From contig OU696594.1 of the NCBI GenBank assembly GCA_916048095.2, forward strand, positions 4,145,781 to 4,209,780: a DNA stretch of 64,000 nucleotides. The letters are read 5' to 3'. The DNA comes from Sacculina carcini. Taxonomy: Eukaryota; Arthropoda; Thecostraca; Sacculinidae. Each line of letters begins with the position of its first letter. Position 1 is the stretch's first letter. Under the pieces are notes generated by a model. That model was given only the letters and a program-made list of their open reading frames with translations, was not told the origin of the DNA and did not search any database. The translations under genes were made by a program, and so were the position numbers. Shown here one piece after another: positions 63,701-64,000 of this stretch.

Positions 63701-64000
63701 TCTCTCCGAGTGGCGGATGTGCCCGATGATGAGCGAGCCTCGCCTTTACTCTGTTCCTGCACCACTTTCTCCCTGTGCTCCCTGTCGTCGAGAACGATTC
63801 GCGTCCCGTCGCGTCCATTAACACCAATATAGCTAACACTATTTGCGTAGACTCTGATCCTGCACTCTCTCCCTGACCATCTCTCCGAGTGGCGGATGTG
63901 CCCGATGATGAGCGAGCCTCGCCTTTACTCTGTTCCTGCACCACTTTCTCCCTGTGCTCCCTGTCGTCGAGAACGATTCGCGTCCCGTCGCGTCCATTAA
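60738..64000. repeat. 179-bp satellite array
   Basis: Units beginning TGCGTAGACTCTG at 60801, 60980 and then every 179 bp to 63844: 17 complete units plus a partial one cut by the window end, with no indel. The few variants seen are a C at about 61060, a C at about 61671 and a T at about 63094. The 94-codon ORFs in it repeat only because the unit repeats. Confidence 0.97.

Noticed and set aside
60738..64000. Regular repeats suggesting a CRISPR array, and 94-residue ORFs every 179 bp
   Set aside because: Units are head-to-tail with no variable spacers, and the genome is eukaryotic. The ORFs recur only because the unit does.

Overview
This is eukaryotic, almost certainly invertebrate-metazoan, nuclear DNA. 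Evidence for this: a spliced NFU1 gene, a separate EF-hand exon, abundant Ty3/gypsy and L2/CR1-like retroelements, Helitron fragments, CA-rich microsatellites and a long satellite array. There are no bacterial operons, no CRISPR array and no rRNA or tRNA gene that I could recognise. The exact organism cannot be read from the sequence.

Layout. 0.3-2.3 kb holds a decayed LTR element (copy A) with a primer site matching tRNA-Trp, cut by a TATA-bearing repeat called R1 here. 3.5-7.1 kb is a minus-strand remnant of an env-bearing gypsy element: integrase, a small ORF, an envelope-fusion-like glycoprotein and then a chromodomain ORF. 7.4-9.5 kb holds a Helitron Rep fragment, another R1 copy, a second scrap of the env element and a LINE fragment. 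11.0-15.1 kb and 27.2-30.35 kb are two nearly identical, defective Gmr1-like gypsy copies. Between them lie gypsy D (15.4-20.1 kb, inside a LINE), a 1.48-kb terminal-repeat element without pol (21.2-22.7 kb, inside another LINE) and a nearly complete LINE (23.2-26.8 kb).

30.35-38.35 kb is a large inverted duplication: two 2,676-bp arms around a 2,647-bp spacer carrying gypsy C pol. The right arm continues into gypsy B (37.9-42.05 kb, target duplication GGCCC). B sits in LINE-alpha, which also holds LINE-beta, which holds intact gypsy E (44.9-50.06 kb, target duplication ATCCT, one 1,453-codon ORF).

51.0-52.96 kb holds LINE and gypsy F debris. The only convincing host genes follow: the 3' half of NFU1 (plus strand, 53.05-54.6 kb) and an EF-hand exon (minus strand, 55.7-55.8 kb). 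Copy B of the first element, a Helitron N-terminus and a DIRS/Ngaro-type RNase H remnant lead into a 179-bp satellite that runs from 60.8 kb off the end of the window.

Functionally this reads as a heterochromatic, probably pericentromeric, nest of mobile elements around a small gene island. The most interesting signals are: (1) matching replication signals (primer site and polypurine tract) between the pol-less terminal-repeat element and the Gmr1-like copies, suggesting mobilisation in trans; (2) inverted matches around the 5' LTR end of gypsy B (14 nt) and gypsy E (9-10 nt) at almost the same spacing, suggesting self-primed reverse transcription; (3) a young gypsy B that lacks the RT YxDD motif; (4) a chromodomain ORF downstream of env; and (5) the indel-free inverted duplication.
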